DNA from: Streptomyces sp. ICC1
GTDB lineage: Bacteria; Actinomycetota; Actinomycetes; Streptomycetales; Streptomycetaceae
Reading direction: 5' to 3'
NCBI RefSeq assembly: GCF_003287935.1
Contig: NZ_CP030287.1
Coordinates: 8,312,484-8,376,483 of the forward strand
DNA length: 64,000 nt
Part shown: piece after piece, positions 38,161 to 46,558 of the stretch
Numbering within the stretch: position 1 is the first letter of the stretch
How the letters are laid out: each line of letters starts with the position of its first letter
Notes under the pieces: generated by a model
What the model saw: only the letters and a program-made list of their open reading frames with translations
Databases searched by the model: none
Told to the model about the DNA's origin: nothing
Made by a program: the position numbers and the translations under genes

Positions 38161-38355
38161 GGACGGGGCGGCCAGCGAGTCGTTCAGCCGGAGCGGCGCG
38201 CGCGCGTGGGCGGTCTGTGGCGGGCTGAACCGCTCCCCGCACGCGACGCGGGCGAGGTCGCAGGGGGCGAGGTAGAAGAGGGCGTAGAGGGCGATGGACA
38301 GGGCGAGCAGGACGGGCAGTGCCCCGCCGAGCCGTTTGAGCGCGAAGAGGGTCAC
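38161..38355 (-). pseudogene. DppB/OppB-type ABC permease, N-terminal fragment
   Basis: From GTG 38355 the frame reads TLFALKRLGGALPVLLALSIALYALFYLAP, the first membrane helix and characteristic start of peptide/nickel ABC transporter permeases. It continues as ACGERFSPPQTAHARAPLRLNDSLA, where the expected family sequence becomes blurred. It is lost by about 38160. Only about 60 residues remain of over 300. The gradual loss of similarity toward the join suggests low-quality sequence at a contig end. Confidence 0.6.
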
Positions 38356-38387
38356 GCGCTGCGCTCCTTCCGGGTGCCGACCCGCAG

Positions 38388-38620
38388 GCGCGAGCCCTCG
38401 CGCGGGTCGAGGGCGCCGCCCTCAACACGGGCCACGAGGGAGGCTGCGGCACGGTCCACGCGAATGCCGCCGCCCACGTACCGGCCCGGCTGGAGGCCCT
38501 GGGGACGGCCGCCGGGCTCGACCGGGCCGCCCTGCACAGCCTGCTGGCGGCCGCGCGGTCCCCCTTCGTCCACCTCGTGCGGGACCGGGCCTCCCGGCGC
38601 CCGGGCGCCTCGGCCCCCGC
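38388..38620 (+). pseudogene. CpaF/TadA-type secretion ATPase fragment
   Basis: The frame reads ARVEGAALNTGHEGGCGTVHANAAAHVPARLEALGTAAGLDRAALHSLLAA and then VHLVRDRASRR. TGHEGGxxTxHANA is the His-box of CpaF/TadA ATPases that power Flp-type pilus assembly, and the following helices match too. Neither end is present. It sits between an ABC permease start and an aminotransferase without its own start, so it is very likely a stray piece in a chimeric joint. Confidence 0.6.
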
Positions 38621-38624
38621 CCCG

Positions 38625-39753
38625 GGGCGGGGCCGGACTCGTCGACGCCCTGCGCGCCGCACCGTGTCGCATCGACCTCTCTCCCGGAGTGCCCGACCTG
38701 GCCGCGTTCCCGCGCTCGGCCTGGCTCCAGGCCGAGCGCCGGGTCCTCGCCCGGCTCACCCCCGCCGACTTCGGCTACGGGAACCCCCAGGGCACGCTCG
38801 CGCTGCGCGAGGCGATCGTGGGCTGGCTCGCCCGGGGCCGGGGCATCCGCGCGGACCCCGGCGAGGTGGTCGTCGTCGCGGGCGTGGCCCAGGCGCTCGG
38901 ACTGCTGGCCCAGGTGCTGCGCGCCGAGGGCGTCCGGCGCATCGCGGTGGAGGACCCCGGCTCGCTCGGGGCCCGGCAGCAACTGGAGCACGGCGGCATG
39001 GAGATCCTGCCCGTACCGGTGGACGCGGGCGGGATCGACACCGCGGTCCTGGCGGCGGGCCGGGCCCAGGTGGCGCTGCTGACCCCGGCGCACCAGTTCC
39101 CGACCGGGGTGGTCCTCGACGGGGAGCGCCGCCGCGAGCTCCTCGGCTGGGCGGCGGCCGGCGGCGTGGTCATCGAGGACGACTACGACGCCGAACACCG
39201 CTACGACCGCGCCCCCGTCCCCGCGCTCCGGGCCCTGCTGCCCGATGCCGTCTGCTACGCGGGCAGCGTGTCCAAACTGCTCGCCCCCGCCCTGCGGTTG
39301 GGGTGGCTGCTGGTCCCGCCGCGCATGCTGGACGCCGTGATCGAGGCCAAGCGGTACGCCGACCTCGGCAACCCGGTCCTCGCCCAGCTCGTGCTGGCCC
39401 GGCTGATGGAATCGGGCGAACTGGAGCGCCACCTGCGGTTCGTGCGGCGCCGCCACCGGGCCCGCCGGGACATCATGCTGCGGGCGATCGCCGCCGAGCT
39501 GCCGGGCGCCCGGGTGCACGGAGCCGCCGCCGGACTGCACTTGATGGTCACCTTCGACGGCGCGGACTTCGACGACACCGCCCTCGCGGCGGCGGCCCTG
39601 GACCTCGGGGTCAAGGCCCAGCCCCTGTCCTGGCACCGCCTCGGCCAGGGCCCGCCGGGCCTGGTCCTCGGCTACGCGGCGAGCCCGCCGGGAGAACTGG
39701 AGGAGGGCGTGGCGGCCTTCGGCACGGCACTGCGCCGCCTGCGGGCTTCCTGA
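38625..39753 (+). CDS. MocR-type PLP aminotransferase-like regulator, 5' truncated
   Basis: About 375 residues of the fold-type I aminotransferase domain of a MocR/PdxR regulator: IDLSPGVPDLAAFPRSAW, FGYGNPQGTLALREAI, AHQFPTGVVLDGERR, IEDDYDAEHRYDRAPVPAL, and the PLP lysine in YAGSVSKLLAPALRLGW. The N-terminal GntR winged-helix domain that these proteins carry is absent, as the sequence upstream belongs to a secretion ATPase. Complete MocR proteins control vitamin B6 or amine metabolism genes. Confidence 0.85.
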
Positions 39754-39858
39754 CCCGGAAAGTTTTTCGGGAACGGCGGCAACCTCCCGGCGGTTCGCGC
39801 GTCGTGCGGGGGTGAAGGGCGTGAACCCGCGCCTTCCAGCCGACCGTGGAGAACCACC

Positions 39859-40281
39859 GTGAAGAACCTGAAGCGTGCCCCGCTGACCGTCCGCAAGGCG
39901 GCGGCCGTCGCCGTCGCAGCCGCCGGGGTGGCCGTCGCGCTGGCCGGGCCGGCCTCCGCCGCGCAGGGGGCGTCCGCGTCGCCGACCCCGCCCGCGCCCG
40001 CCCCGGCGGTGACCGCGCCGAGCACCGCGCCCAGCGCGGCCCCCTCGGCCGCCCCGAAGCCGCAGCCCTCGGTGAGCGTGCCCCCGGGCGCGAAGCCCGG
40101 CGCGACCCCGAGCACCTCCCCCAGCGCCGCCCCGAGCGCGACCCCGGCCGTGCCCGGCGAAGCCGAGCTCGCGCATACTGGCTCCTCCGCCACCACCGCC
40201 GCACTGGCCGGCGGGGCCGGCCTGCTGGTCACCGCCGGGGCCGCGACCCTGTACGCCGTGCGGCGCCGCGCCAACGGCTGA
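39859..40281 (+). CDS. LAxTG-anchored, Ala/Pro/Ser-rich surface protein
   Basis: This 140-residue protein has a signal peptide (RKAAAVAVAAAGVAVALAGPASAA), then a low-complexity Ala/Pro/Ser/Thr segment of about 80 residues. It ends in a sorting signal: AELAHTGSS, a membrane helix (TAALAGGAGLLVTAGAATLYAV) and RRRANG. LAxTG is the motif recognised by class E sortases, so it should be covalently attached to peptidoglycan. GTG 39859 follows GGAGAACC. The SigE-family sigma gene starts eight bases after its stop. Confidence 0.85.
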   Translation: MKNLKRAPLTVRKAAAVAVAAAGVAVALAGPASAAQGASASPTPPAPAPAVTAPSTAPSAAPSAAPKPQPSVSVPPGAKPGATPSTSPSAAPSATPAVPGEAELAHTGSSATTAALAGGAGLLVTAGAATLYAVRRRANG

Positions 40282-40289
40282 GGACCCAC

Positions 40290-40958
40290 GTGCTCCACCC
40301 CGCACCGTCCATCGGCCCCGCCGCGCCCGGCTTCGACCGGCCGCGGCGGGGCTTGTGGTCGTTCCTGCTGCGCCGCGAGCGCCTCTCCGCCGAGGCTCCG
40401 CCCGCGCGGGCGCAGCCGTACCGGCACGCGTACACGTACACCCACGACCGGACCGGCGGGGACCACGGTCCGCAACCCACCGTGACCGAGCTCTACCACG
40501 CCCACCGGCTGCGCATGGTGCGGCTGGCCGTGCTGCTCGTGGACGACCTGGGCACCGCCGAGGACGTGGTGCAGGACGCCTTCACGGCGCTCTACCGCCG
40601 CCACGGCGAGCGGATCGCGGAGGTGGACAACGCGCTGGGCTACCTGCGCACCGCCGTGGTCAACACCGCGCGCTCCGTGCTGCGCCGGCGCAGGACCGCC
40701 CGCGCGTGGACCCCGCCGACGCCGGCCGACGTACCGTCCGCCGAGGCCTCGGTGGTCCTGGACGAGGCGCACCGCGAGGTGCTCGCCGCGCTGGGCCGGC
40801 TGACGGCACGGCGGCGCGAGGTACTGGTGCTGCGCTACTGGGCGGACCTGAGCGAGGCGGAGATAGCCGAGACGCTGGGGATCAGCCGGGGCGCGGTCAA
40901 GTCGAACGCGAGCCGGGGTCTGGACGCGCTGGAACGGATTCTGGAGGGTCGGATATGA
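40290..40958 (+). CDS. SigE-family RNA polymerase sigma factor (ECF type)
   Basis: This sigma factor has region 2 (RLAVLLVDDLGTAEDVVQDAFTALYRRHG) and region 4 (LVLRYWADLSEAEIAETLGISRGAVKSNASRGLDAL), characteristic of the actinobacterial SigE-family subgroup. The first 65 residues (LHPAPSIGPAAPGFDRPRRG...) are an unusual Arg/Pro-rich extension; the start GTG 40290 follows GAGGA. An internal start near LYHAHRLRM would give the usual length. Its stop overlaps the ATG of the next gene, which encodes a membrane protein likely to be its partner or anti-sigma factor. Confidence 0.88.
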   Translation: MLHPAPSIGPAAPGFDRPRRGLWSFLLRRERLSAEAPPARAQPYRHAYTYTHDRTGGDHGPQPTVTELYHAHRLRMVRLAVLLVDDLGTAEDVVQDAFTALYRRHGERIAEVDNALGYLRTAVVNTARSVLRRRRTARAWTPPTPADVPSAEASVVLDEAHREVLAALGRLTARRREVLVLRYWADLSEAEIAETLGISRGAVKSNASRGLDALERILEGRI

Positions 40959-41527
40959 GGCCAGGGGAAGGCCCGGAGGAGTCCCCCGCGGCGTTCCCGG
41001 CCGGGAGCGCGGCCGGGGGAACGTCCGAGCGGCCCGTCGAGCACCGGCTGCGCCGCGCCCTGGACGCCCGCGCGGCCGGGATCACCGTGCGCGAACTGAG
41101 CCCGGCGCGGCCGCCGGGGCCGGGCGTACGCAGGCTGCCGTGGGCCCGGCTGCGCTCGCGGGGCTTCGCGCTGCCGCTGGCCGGGCTGGCCGCGGCGGCG
41201 GCCGCGGTGGTGGGGTACGCCGTGCTGGCTCCGGATCCGGCCCGGATGGGGCCGAACCCCGTACCGGTGCCGCCGGCCGCGCCGCCGTCGGCCTCGCCGA
41301 CCGGTGGGGACGATTCCCCGGCTCCGTCCCCGACACCGGCGCCGCTCAGCCCGTCGCCCTCGGTCAGCGGGCCCACGCCGCCCGGGCCGCTCCGGCCGGG
41401 CGGGTCGTCTCCGAAGCCGCCGCAGCCGAGTTCGACCCCGTCGGGTCGCTCGTCCGCGGCGACCTCGCCCTCCTCGTCGGCCGCCGTCCCCTCGCCCGCG
41501 CCGACCCGCTCCCCGGGTTCGCGCTAG
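40955..41527 (+). CDS. membrane protein coupled to the sigma factor, Pro/Ser-rich C-terminus
   Basis: This 190-residue protein has a cytoplasmic N-terminal half (VEHRLRRALDARAAGITVREL), one membrane segment (FALPLAGLAAAAAAVVGYAVLA), and an extracytoplasmic Pro/Ser/Thr-rich tail. Translational coupling to the sigma gene (ATGA) suggests an anti-sigma or accessory role, although no zinc anti-sigma motif is visible. The frame ends at TAG 41525-41527, which lies in the CTAG target of the MITE, so the natural protein may have been longer. Confidence 0.75.
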   Translation: MRPGEGPEESPAAFPAGSAAGGTSERPVEHRLRRALDARAAGITVRELSPARPPGPGVRRLPWARLRSRGFALPLAGLAAAAAAVVGYAVLAPDPARMGPNPVPVPPAAPPSASPTGGDDSPAPSPTPAPLSPSPSVSGPTPPGPLRPGGSSPKPPQPSSTPSGRSSAATSPSSSAAVPSPAPTRSPGSR

Positions 41528-41688
41528 GGGGTGTCTGGTGGATCTCCGCGGCGTCGCGACGCCCGGCACGCACTCTCGCCGCACCGGCCGAAAGCCCAAG
41601 TACGCCCAGTACGAGTGCTTCCGGCCGGCACGCCGAGAGCACGCACCGGACGCCGCTCCTTCCCCGCGGAGATCCACCAGACACCCCC
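41527..41688. mobile_element. MITE-like hairpin element, 162 bp, at CTAG
   Basis: The ends are perfect 25-bp inverted repeats (41527-41551 and 41664-41688, starting GGGGGTGTCTGGTGGATCTC). CTAG occurs at both borders (41524-41527 and 41688-41691), fitting a TA or CTAG target duplication. The interior is itself an imperfect palindrome (GCACCGGCCGAAAGC against GTGCCGGCCGGAAGC reverse complemented), so the whole element folds into one long hairpin. It encodes no protein of its own. Confidence 0.85.
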
Positions 41689-41699
41689 TAGTCCAGCGG

Positions 41700-42161
41700 C
41701 TACGCGGCGGCCGTCGGCGTGTTCTTCACGGCGGCCACCAGGGGCGCGAGTTCGGGCTTCAGCGCGGCCTCGTCCAGTGCCTCGCGCAGGGCCGTGTCGT
41801 TGGTGGGCCTGGCCTCGGCCAGCAGGGCCAGGCCGGCCGGGCTGACGTCGGTGTAGATGCCCCGCCGGTCGGTCGGGCAGAGGTAGCGGTTCAGCAGCCC
41901 GCGGTCCTCCAGCCGGCTGACCAGCCGGGTCGTCGCGCTCTGGCTGAGCACCACCGAGTCCGCGACCTGGTGCATCCGCAGATGGCCGCCCACGCCCGCG
42001 TGCTGGCGGCTGAGGACGTCGAGCAGCGAGTACTCGCGCACGCTCAGCCCGTGCGCGCTCTGGAGCGCCCGCTCGATGTGCGTCTCGATCCGGCCGTGCA
42101 GGAGGGAGAGGGCGCACCAGCCCTGGGAGAGGGCGGTGAGTGCGCTGTCCGTGGCCGTCAT
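41700..42161 (-). CDS. MarR family transcriptional regulator
   Basis: This 153-residue MarR protein has LHGRIETHIERALQSAHGLSVREYSLLDVLSRQ, recognition helix DSVVLSQSATTRLVSRLEDRGLL and wing LCPTDRRGIYTDVSPAG. It is divergent from an MFS exporter and very likely represses it, the common arrangement for MarR/MFS pairs. AGGAGCAGCCC precedes ATG 42161. The stop is eleven bases from the MITE. Confidence 0.9.
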   Translation of the reverse strand: MTATDSALTALSQGWCALSLLHGRIETHIERALQSAHGLSVREYSLLDVLSRQHAGVGGHLRMHQVADSVVLSQSATTRLVSRLEDRGLLNRYLCPTDRRGIYTDVSPAGLALLAEARPTNDTALREALDEAALKPELAPLVAAVKNTPTAAA

Positions 42162-42351
42162 GGGCTGCTCCTTCAAGGCGTGTCCCCCCAGGATAGGCCA
42201 CTCGCGCAATAGCCCGCGCTTGCAAATAACCCGCGTCTGCAATTAATGTGGACGCAGGCAAGCCGCCATGGCAAGAGAAATATCGCCATCCGGCGTCCGG
42301 CACCCACGCCGGGTCGCGCGGCACACGCAACCTCCCCCGAAGGACACCCCC
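42162..42351. promoter_or_regulatory. divergent promoter with candidate MarR operator
   Basis: The shared region contains the only A/T-rich patch nearby, with TTGCAAATAA (42220-42229) and TCTGCAATTAA (42236-42246). The halves TTGCA and TGCAA are in inverted orientation about 13 bases apart, a plausible MarR site overlapping the divergent promoters. Confidence 0.5.
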
Positions 42352-43569
42352 ATGCCTCTCGCACTACTGGCCCTGGCCATCGGAGCCTTCGGGATCGGCA
42401 CCACCGAATTCGTGATCATGGGCCTGCTCCCCGAAGTCGCCGGCACCTACGGCGTCTCGATCCCCACCGCGGGCTTCCTCGTCACCGGGTACGCCCTCGG
42501 CGTGCTGTTCGGCGCGCCGCTGATGACCGTCCTCGGCACCCGCGTCCCCCGCAAGCGCATGCTGATGCTGCTCATGGGCCTGTTCATCGTGGGCAACGTG
42601 CTCTCCGCCCTCGCCCCGTCCTTCGGCGTCATGCTCGCCGGGCGCGTCGTGGCCTCCCTCGCCCACGGAGCCTTCTTCGGGATCGGCGCGGTGGTCGCCG
42701 CCGAGCTCGTCGCCCCCGAGAAGAAGGCCGGAGCCATCGCCATGATGTTCACCGGCCTCACCGTGGCCAACGTCGTCGGCGTCCCGCTCGGCACCCTGGT
42801 CGGCCAGCACCTCGGCTGGCGCGTCACCTTCCTCATCGTCGCCTCGCTCGGCATCCTCGGCCTGCTCGGCATCGCACGGCTCGTCCCCGACCTGCCCCGC
42901 CCCGAGGGCGTGCGGATCCGCCACGAGCTGGCCGCCTTCCGCAACGTCCAGGTGCTCTTGGCCATGGGGATGACCGTCCTCGGCTTCGGCGGGGTCTTCG
43001 CCGCCATCACCTACATCACCCCGATGATGACGAACGTCGCCGGCTTCGCCGACACCTCCGTCTCCTGGCTGCTGGTCCTGCTCGGCCTCGGCATGGTCGT
43101 GGGCAACCTCGTCGGCGGCCGGTTCGCCGACCGCGCGCTGATGCCGATGCTGTACGTGTCCCTGGGCTCGCTGGCGCTGGTCCTGGCGGCCTTCACCCTC
43201 ACCGCCCACACCAAGGCCGGGGCCGCCGTCACCGTCGTCCTCATCGGAGCCCTCGGCTTCGCGACCGTGCCGCCGCTGCAGAAGCGGGTCCTGGACCAGG
43301 CCGCCGGCGCCCCCACCCTGGCCTCGGCCGTCAACATCGGCGCCTTCAACCTCGGCAACGCCCTCGCCGCGTGGCTCGGCGGGCTCGTCATCTCCGCCGG
43401 GCTCGGCTGGACCGCCCCGAACTGGGTCGGCGCGGCGCTCGCCGCCTCCGCCCTGGTCCTCGCCGTCGTCTCCGGTGCGCTGGACCGGCGTACGGCGGGA
43501 CGCACCGGCGCCGGCCGGGTCGTCGCGGCCGGCGCCCCGGCTGCCGCGGGCGTCCCCGCCCACCACTGA
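42352..43569 (+). CDS. MFS transporter, AraJ/drug-efflux type
   Basis: This 405-residue permease has twelve predicted helices. It starts LALLALAIGAFGIGTTEFVIMGLLPEVA, the hallmark of the AraJ/YdhP (DHA1) efflux family. The A-loop GTRVPRKRMLMLLMG is present, and so is a central cytoplasmic loop (PDLPRPEGVRIRHELAAFRN). It probably exports a small toxic compound that is the ligand of the divergent MarR regulator. ATG 42352 follows GAAGGACA. After the stop the sequence becomes CT-rich and unrelated. Confidence 0.9.
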   Translation: MPLALLALAIGAFGIGTTEFVIMGLLPEVAGTYGVSIPTAGFLVTGYALGVLFGAPLMTVLGTRVPRKRMLMLLMGLFIVGNVLSALAPSFGVMLAGRVVASLAHGAFFGIGAVVAAELVAPEKKAGAIAMMFTGLTVANVVGVPLGTLVGQHLGWRVTFLIVASLGILGLLGIARLVPDLPRPEGVRIRHELAAFRNVQVLLAMGMTVLGFGGVFAAITYITPMMTNVAGFADTSVSWLLVLLGLGMVVGNLVGGRFADRALMPMLYVSLGSLALVLAAFTLTAHTKAGAAVTVVLIGALGFATVPPLQKRVLDQAAGAPTLASAVNIGAFNLGNALAAWLGGLVISAGLGWTAPNWVGAALAASALVLAVVSGALDRRTAGRTGAGRVVAAGAPAAAGVPAHH

Positions 43570-43660
43570 TCCACCGCGCCGCCCCGTCCACCCCCCTCTT
43601 CCCTGCCCCCCGGCCAACGCCCAGCCTCAGCCCCCTGCCCCCGTGCCGCAGGCGACCGGC
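43570..43660. other. CT-rich join region before htrA-like gene
   Basis: There is no gene. A CCCCCCTCTTCCCTGCCCCC block (43591-43610) closely resembles the CT-rich block at 1803-1820, and the next gene lacks its start. A contig join is likely. Confidence 0.4.
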
Positions 43661-44893
43661 GCCGAGGGCTGGCCTCCCCCGCCGCCCGCGGCCCCCGCGT
43701 ACGGGACCGGCGGCGGCGAGGGCGGCGGCGCCTGGGGCGTGCCCCTGACCGCCGAAGGCAGCCCGCAGCCCAAGCCGAAGGGCAAGGGCGGCCTGATCGC
43801 CGGCGTGCTCGCGGCGGCCCTCCTCGCGGGCGGCGTCGGCGGCGGCGTCGGCTACTGGGCCGCGGAGCGCAGCTCCGACGGCTCCGGCTCGACCACGGTC
43901 AGCGCCGGCAACACCCCCAAGGACCTCAAGCGGGACTCGGGCTCCGTCGCGGGGCTGGCCGCCGGCGCGCTGCCAAGCGTCGTCACCATCGAGGCCTCGG
44001 CCGGGGACGGCGAGGGCGGCACCGGCACCGGCTTCGTCTACGACCAGCAGGGCCACATCCTCACCAACAACCACGTCGTCGCCTCCGCGGCCAACGGCGG
44101 CAAGCTCAGCGCCACGTTCTCCGACGGCAAGAAGTACGACGCCGAGGTCGTCGGCCGGGCCCAGGGGTACGACGTCGCCGTCATCAAGCTGAAGAACCCG
44201 CCGTCCGGGCTCAAGCCGCTGCCGCTCGGCGACTCCGACAAGGTCGCGGTCGGCGACTCGACCATCGCGATCGGCGCCCCGTTCGGCCTGTCGAACACGG
44301 TCACCACCGGCATCGTCAGCGCCAAGAACCGCCCCGTCGCCTCCGGTGACGGCTCCGGCGGCAAGAACTCGTACATGAGCGCCCTGCAGACGGACGCCTC
44401 CATCAACCCGGGCAACTCCGGCGGCCCGCTCCTCGACAGCCGCGGCGCGGTCATCGGCATCAACTCCGCGATCCAGTCGGCGGGCAACGGCGGCTTCGGC
44501 GGCGGCCAGGCCGGCTCCATCGGCCTCGGTTTCGCCATCCCGGTCAACCAGGCGAAGAACGTCGCCGAATCGCTGATCAAGACCGGCAAGCCGGTCTACC
44601 CGATCATCTCGGTCTCCGTGGACCTCGCGGCCAAGACCGACGGCGCCAAGATCTCCGAGACGGGCGCGGCCGCCAACGAGCTGGTCGACCCGAACGGCCC
44701 GGCCGGCAAGGCGGGCCTGAAGCCCGGCGACATCATCACCGAGCTCGGCGGCAAGCCGATCGACAGCGGCCCGACCCTGATCAGCGAGATCTGGACGTAC
44801 AAGCCGGGCGACACGGTGAAGCTGACCTACCTGCGCGGCGGCAAGCCGACCACGGTCGACATCACCCTCGGCTCGCGGGTGGGCGACAAGTAG
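43661..44893 (+). CDS. HtrA/DegP-type serine protease with PDZ domain, start missing
   Basis: About 410 residues remain. A proline-rich cytoplasmic segment leads to a membrane helix (LIAGVLAAALLAGGVGGGVGYW), then a trypsin-like domain with His in LTNNHVVA, Asp in GYDVAVIKL and Ser in PGNSGGPLLD. A PDZ domain (GPAGKAGLKPGDIITELGGKPI) completes it. This is the layout of streptomycete HtrA surface proteases that handle damaged envelope proteins. No start codon with ribosome site is visible in the frame, which enters CT-rich join sequence near 43640. A strong terminator follows. Confidence 0.88.
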   Translation, partial: AEGWPPPPPAAPAYGTGGGEGGGAWGVPLTAEGSPQPKPKGKGGLIAGVLAAALLAGGVGGGVGYWAAERSSDGSGSTTVSAGNTPKDLKRDSGSVAGLAAGALPSVVTIEASAGDGEGGTGTGFVYDQQGHILTNNHVVASAANGGKLSATFSDGKKYDAEVVGRAQGYDVAVIKLKNPPSGLKPLPLGDSDKVAVGDSTIAIGAPFGLSNTVTTGIVSAKNRPVASGDGSGGKNSYMSALQTDASINPGNSGGPLLDSRGAVIGINSAIQSAGNGGFGGGQAGSIGLGFAIPVNQAKNVAESLIKTGKPVYPIISVSVDLAAKTDGAKISETGAAANELVDPNGPAGKAGLKPGDIITELGGKPIDSGPTLISEIWTYKPGDTVKLTYLRGGKPTTVDITLGSRVGDK

Positions 44894-44921
44894 TCCGTAC
44901 GCGACACGCAACTGGCTTGAT

Positions 44922-44961
44922 GGGAGGGGCCGCAGGCGGGATTCCGCCTGCGGCCCCTCCC
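44922..44961. terminator. terminator hairpin after htrA-like gene
   Basis: A perfect 18-bp stem (GGGAGGGGCCGCAGGCGG and its complement) with loop GATT lies 28 bases after the stop codon and 23 bases before the LysR start. Confidence 0.8.
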
Positions 44962-44983
44962 AACATCCGCTTATGCTTCCAGC

Positions 44984-45889
44984 GTGTTCGATACGCGGCA
45001 CATACGGACGTTCCACGAGGTGGTCACCTCCGGGTCCTACTCGGCCGCCGCCCGAGTGCTGGGGTACACCCAGCCCGCGATCACCCAGCAGATGAAGGCG
45101 CTCGAACGCGCCGCGGGCACCCCGCTGTTCACCCGCGTCGGGCGCCGCATGCAGCTCACCGAGGCCGGGGAGTCCATGGCCCGGCACGCCGAGTCCATAC
45201 TCGCCGGCCTCTCCGCCGCCGAGGCCCAGCTCCAGGCGTACGCCCGGCTGCGCACCGGCCGCGTCCGGCTGTGCGGCTTCCCCAGCGCCAACGTCACCCT
45301 GGTCCCGGAGGCCCTCAGCAGCCTGGCCAAGGAGCACCCGGGCATCCAGGTCGAACTGCTGGAGCAGGAGCCGCCGGACTCCCTGCGCAGGCTCGAGCGC
45401 GGCGAGTGCGACATCACCCTGGCCTTCACCTATCCCGGGCTGCACGAGCAGGTCCCCGACGAGGTCTCCGAGGTCAAGCTGCTGGAGGACCAACTGACGG
45501 TGCTGCTGCCGACCGGCCACCCGCTGGCCCGCCGGCGGGCCGTGCACCTCGCGGACCTCGCCGGGGAGCGGTGGATCGCGGGCTGCCCGCGCTGCCGGGC
45601 GAACCTCCTGCACGAGTGCGCGGAGCTGGGCTTCGTCCCCGACATCCGCTTCGCCACCGATGACAACCTGGTGGTGCAGAGCCTGGTCGCGCAGGGCCTC
45701 GGCGTGGCCATGATGCCCGCCCTGGTGCTGCCCTCGCTCTCCTTGAGCAGGGCGTGCGGGCGGGTGCTGGAGCCGGCCGCACGCCGCCACATCGCCGCCT
45801 ACGTGTACCGCGACCACGCGCGGATCCCGGCGACGGCGGCGGTGCTCGACGCCCTGCGCCGGGTGGCCTCGAACCGCGTGGGCTGCTGA
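44984..45889 (+). CDS. LysR family transcriptional regulator
   Basis: This 301-residue regulator has an N-terminal LysR helix-turn-helix (FDTRHIRTFHEVVTSGSYSAAARVLGYTQPAITQQMKALE) and a periplasmic-binding-protein-like effector domain (CGFPSANVTLVPEAL, GLGVAMMPALVLPSLS). GTG 44984 begins the protein directly at the family start. It precedes a cysteine dioxygenase and a YeiH-type exporter on the same strand, and LysR proteins that control YeiH exporters or sulfur metabolism are known, so it may regulate that pair. Confidence 0.9.
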   Translation: MFDTRHIRTFHEVVTSGSYSAAARVLGYTQPAITQQMKALERAAGTPLFTRVGRRMQLTEAGESMARHAESILAGLSAAEAQLQAYARLRTGRVRLCGFPSANVTLVPEALSSLAKEHPGIQVELLEQEPPDSLRRLERGECDITLAFTYPGLHEQVPDEVSEVKLLEDQLTVLLPTGHPLARRRAVHLADLAGERWIAGCPRCRANLLHECAELGFVPDIRFATDDNLVVQSLVAQGLGVAMMPALVLPSLSLSRACGRVLEPAARRHIAAYVYRDHARIPATAAVLDALRRVASNRVGC

Positions 45890-46003
45890 GCGGGCCACCG
45901 CGCCTTCCCGTCCCCGCGGACGCGTCAACCCATAAGCAGATCTTCGGAGTTCGGCTCAGAACTGTCGTTGGACGTGATGGGCAGGCTCACCGACGCTCCG
46001 GGT

Positions 46004-46558
46004 ATGACCACCACCACGCCGGCCCGTACGACCGCGAGGACGGCCGCCCTCGTCAGTGAGATCCGCACGGTCGTGAACCGCGGGCTCGCCCCGGACCTGA
46101 CCGCCTACCTGGTCGGCGAACGGCTCGCCCCGCACCTGGGGACGACCGGTCTGCTCACCCCCGCGCAGCGCGAGGGCCACCCCGACCGCTACCGGCAGCA
46201 CATCCTGCACGCGGAGCCGGACGGCAGCTTCTCGGTGGTGGCCCTGGTGTGGCTGCCGGGTCAGGAGACCGCCATCCACGACCACGTCTCGTGGTGCGTG
46301 GCCGGGGTGCACGAGGGCGAGGAAAGCGAGCTCCGCTACCGCCTCGCCCCCGCCACGGCGACCGGGGGCGCCCGGCTGGTGGCGACCGAGCAGGTGGTCA
46401 ACGGAATCGGCGACGTCTGCGGCTTCGCCCCGCCCGGCGACATCCACAGGGTCCGCAACTCCTGCGCCACGAAGGCGATATCCCTCCACGTGTACGGCGC
46501 CGACGTCGCCCGCCTGGGCAGCAGCGTCCGCCGTGTCTACACGCTCCCGGCCGACTGA
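46004..46558 (+). CDS. cysteine dioxygenase family protein
   Basis: This 184-residue cupin of the bacterial cysteine dioxygenase family would oxidise cysteine (or another small thiol) to the sulfinate with Fe(II). The iron-binding histidines are in ETAIHDHVSWCVAGVHEG (HxH) and in PPGDIHRVRNS. ATG 46004 gives MTTTTPARTT; an upstream ATG at 45968 is less likely. The stop overlaps the start of the exporter gene (TGATG), so both are translated together. Confidence 0.85.
   Translation: MTTTTPARTTARTAALVSEIRTVVNRGLAPDLTAYLVGERLAPHLGTTGLLTPAQREGHPDRYRQHILHAEPDGSFSVVALVWLPGQETAIHDHVSWCVAGVHEGEESELRYRLAPATATGGARLVATEQVVNGIGDVCGFAPPGDIHRVRNSCATKAISLHVYGADVARLGSSVRRVYTLPAD

Noticed and set aside
41304..41690. 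Short proteins encoded across the 162-bp MITE
   Set aside because: Frames exist on both strands only because of the palindrome. They have no start signals and no conserved features.
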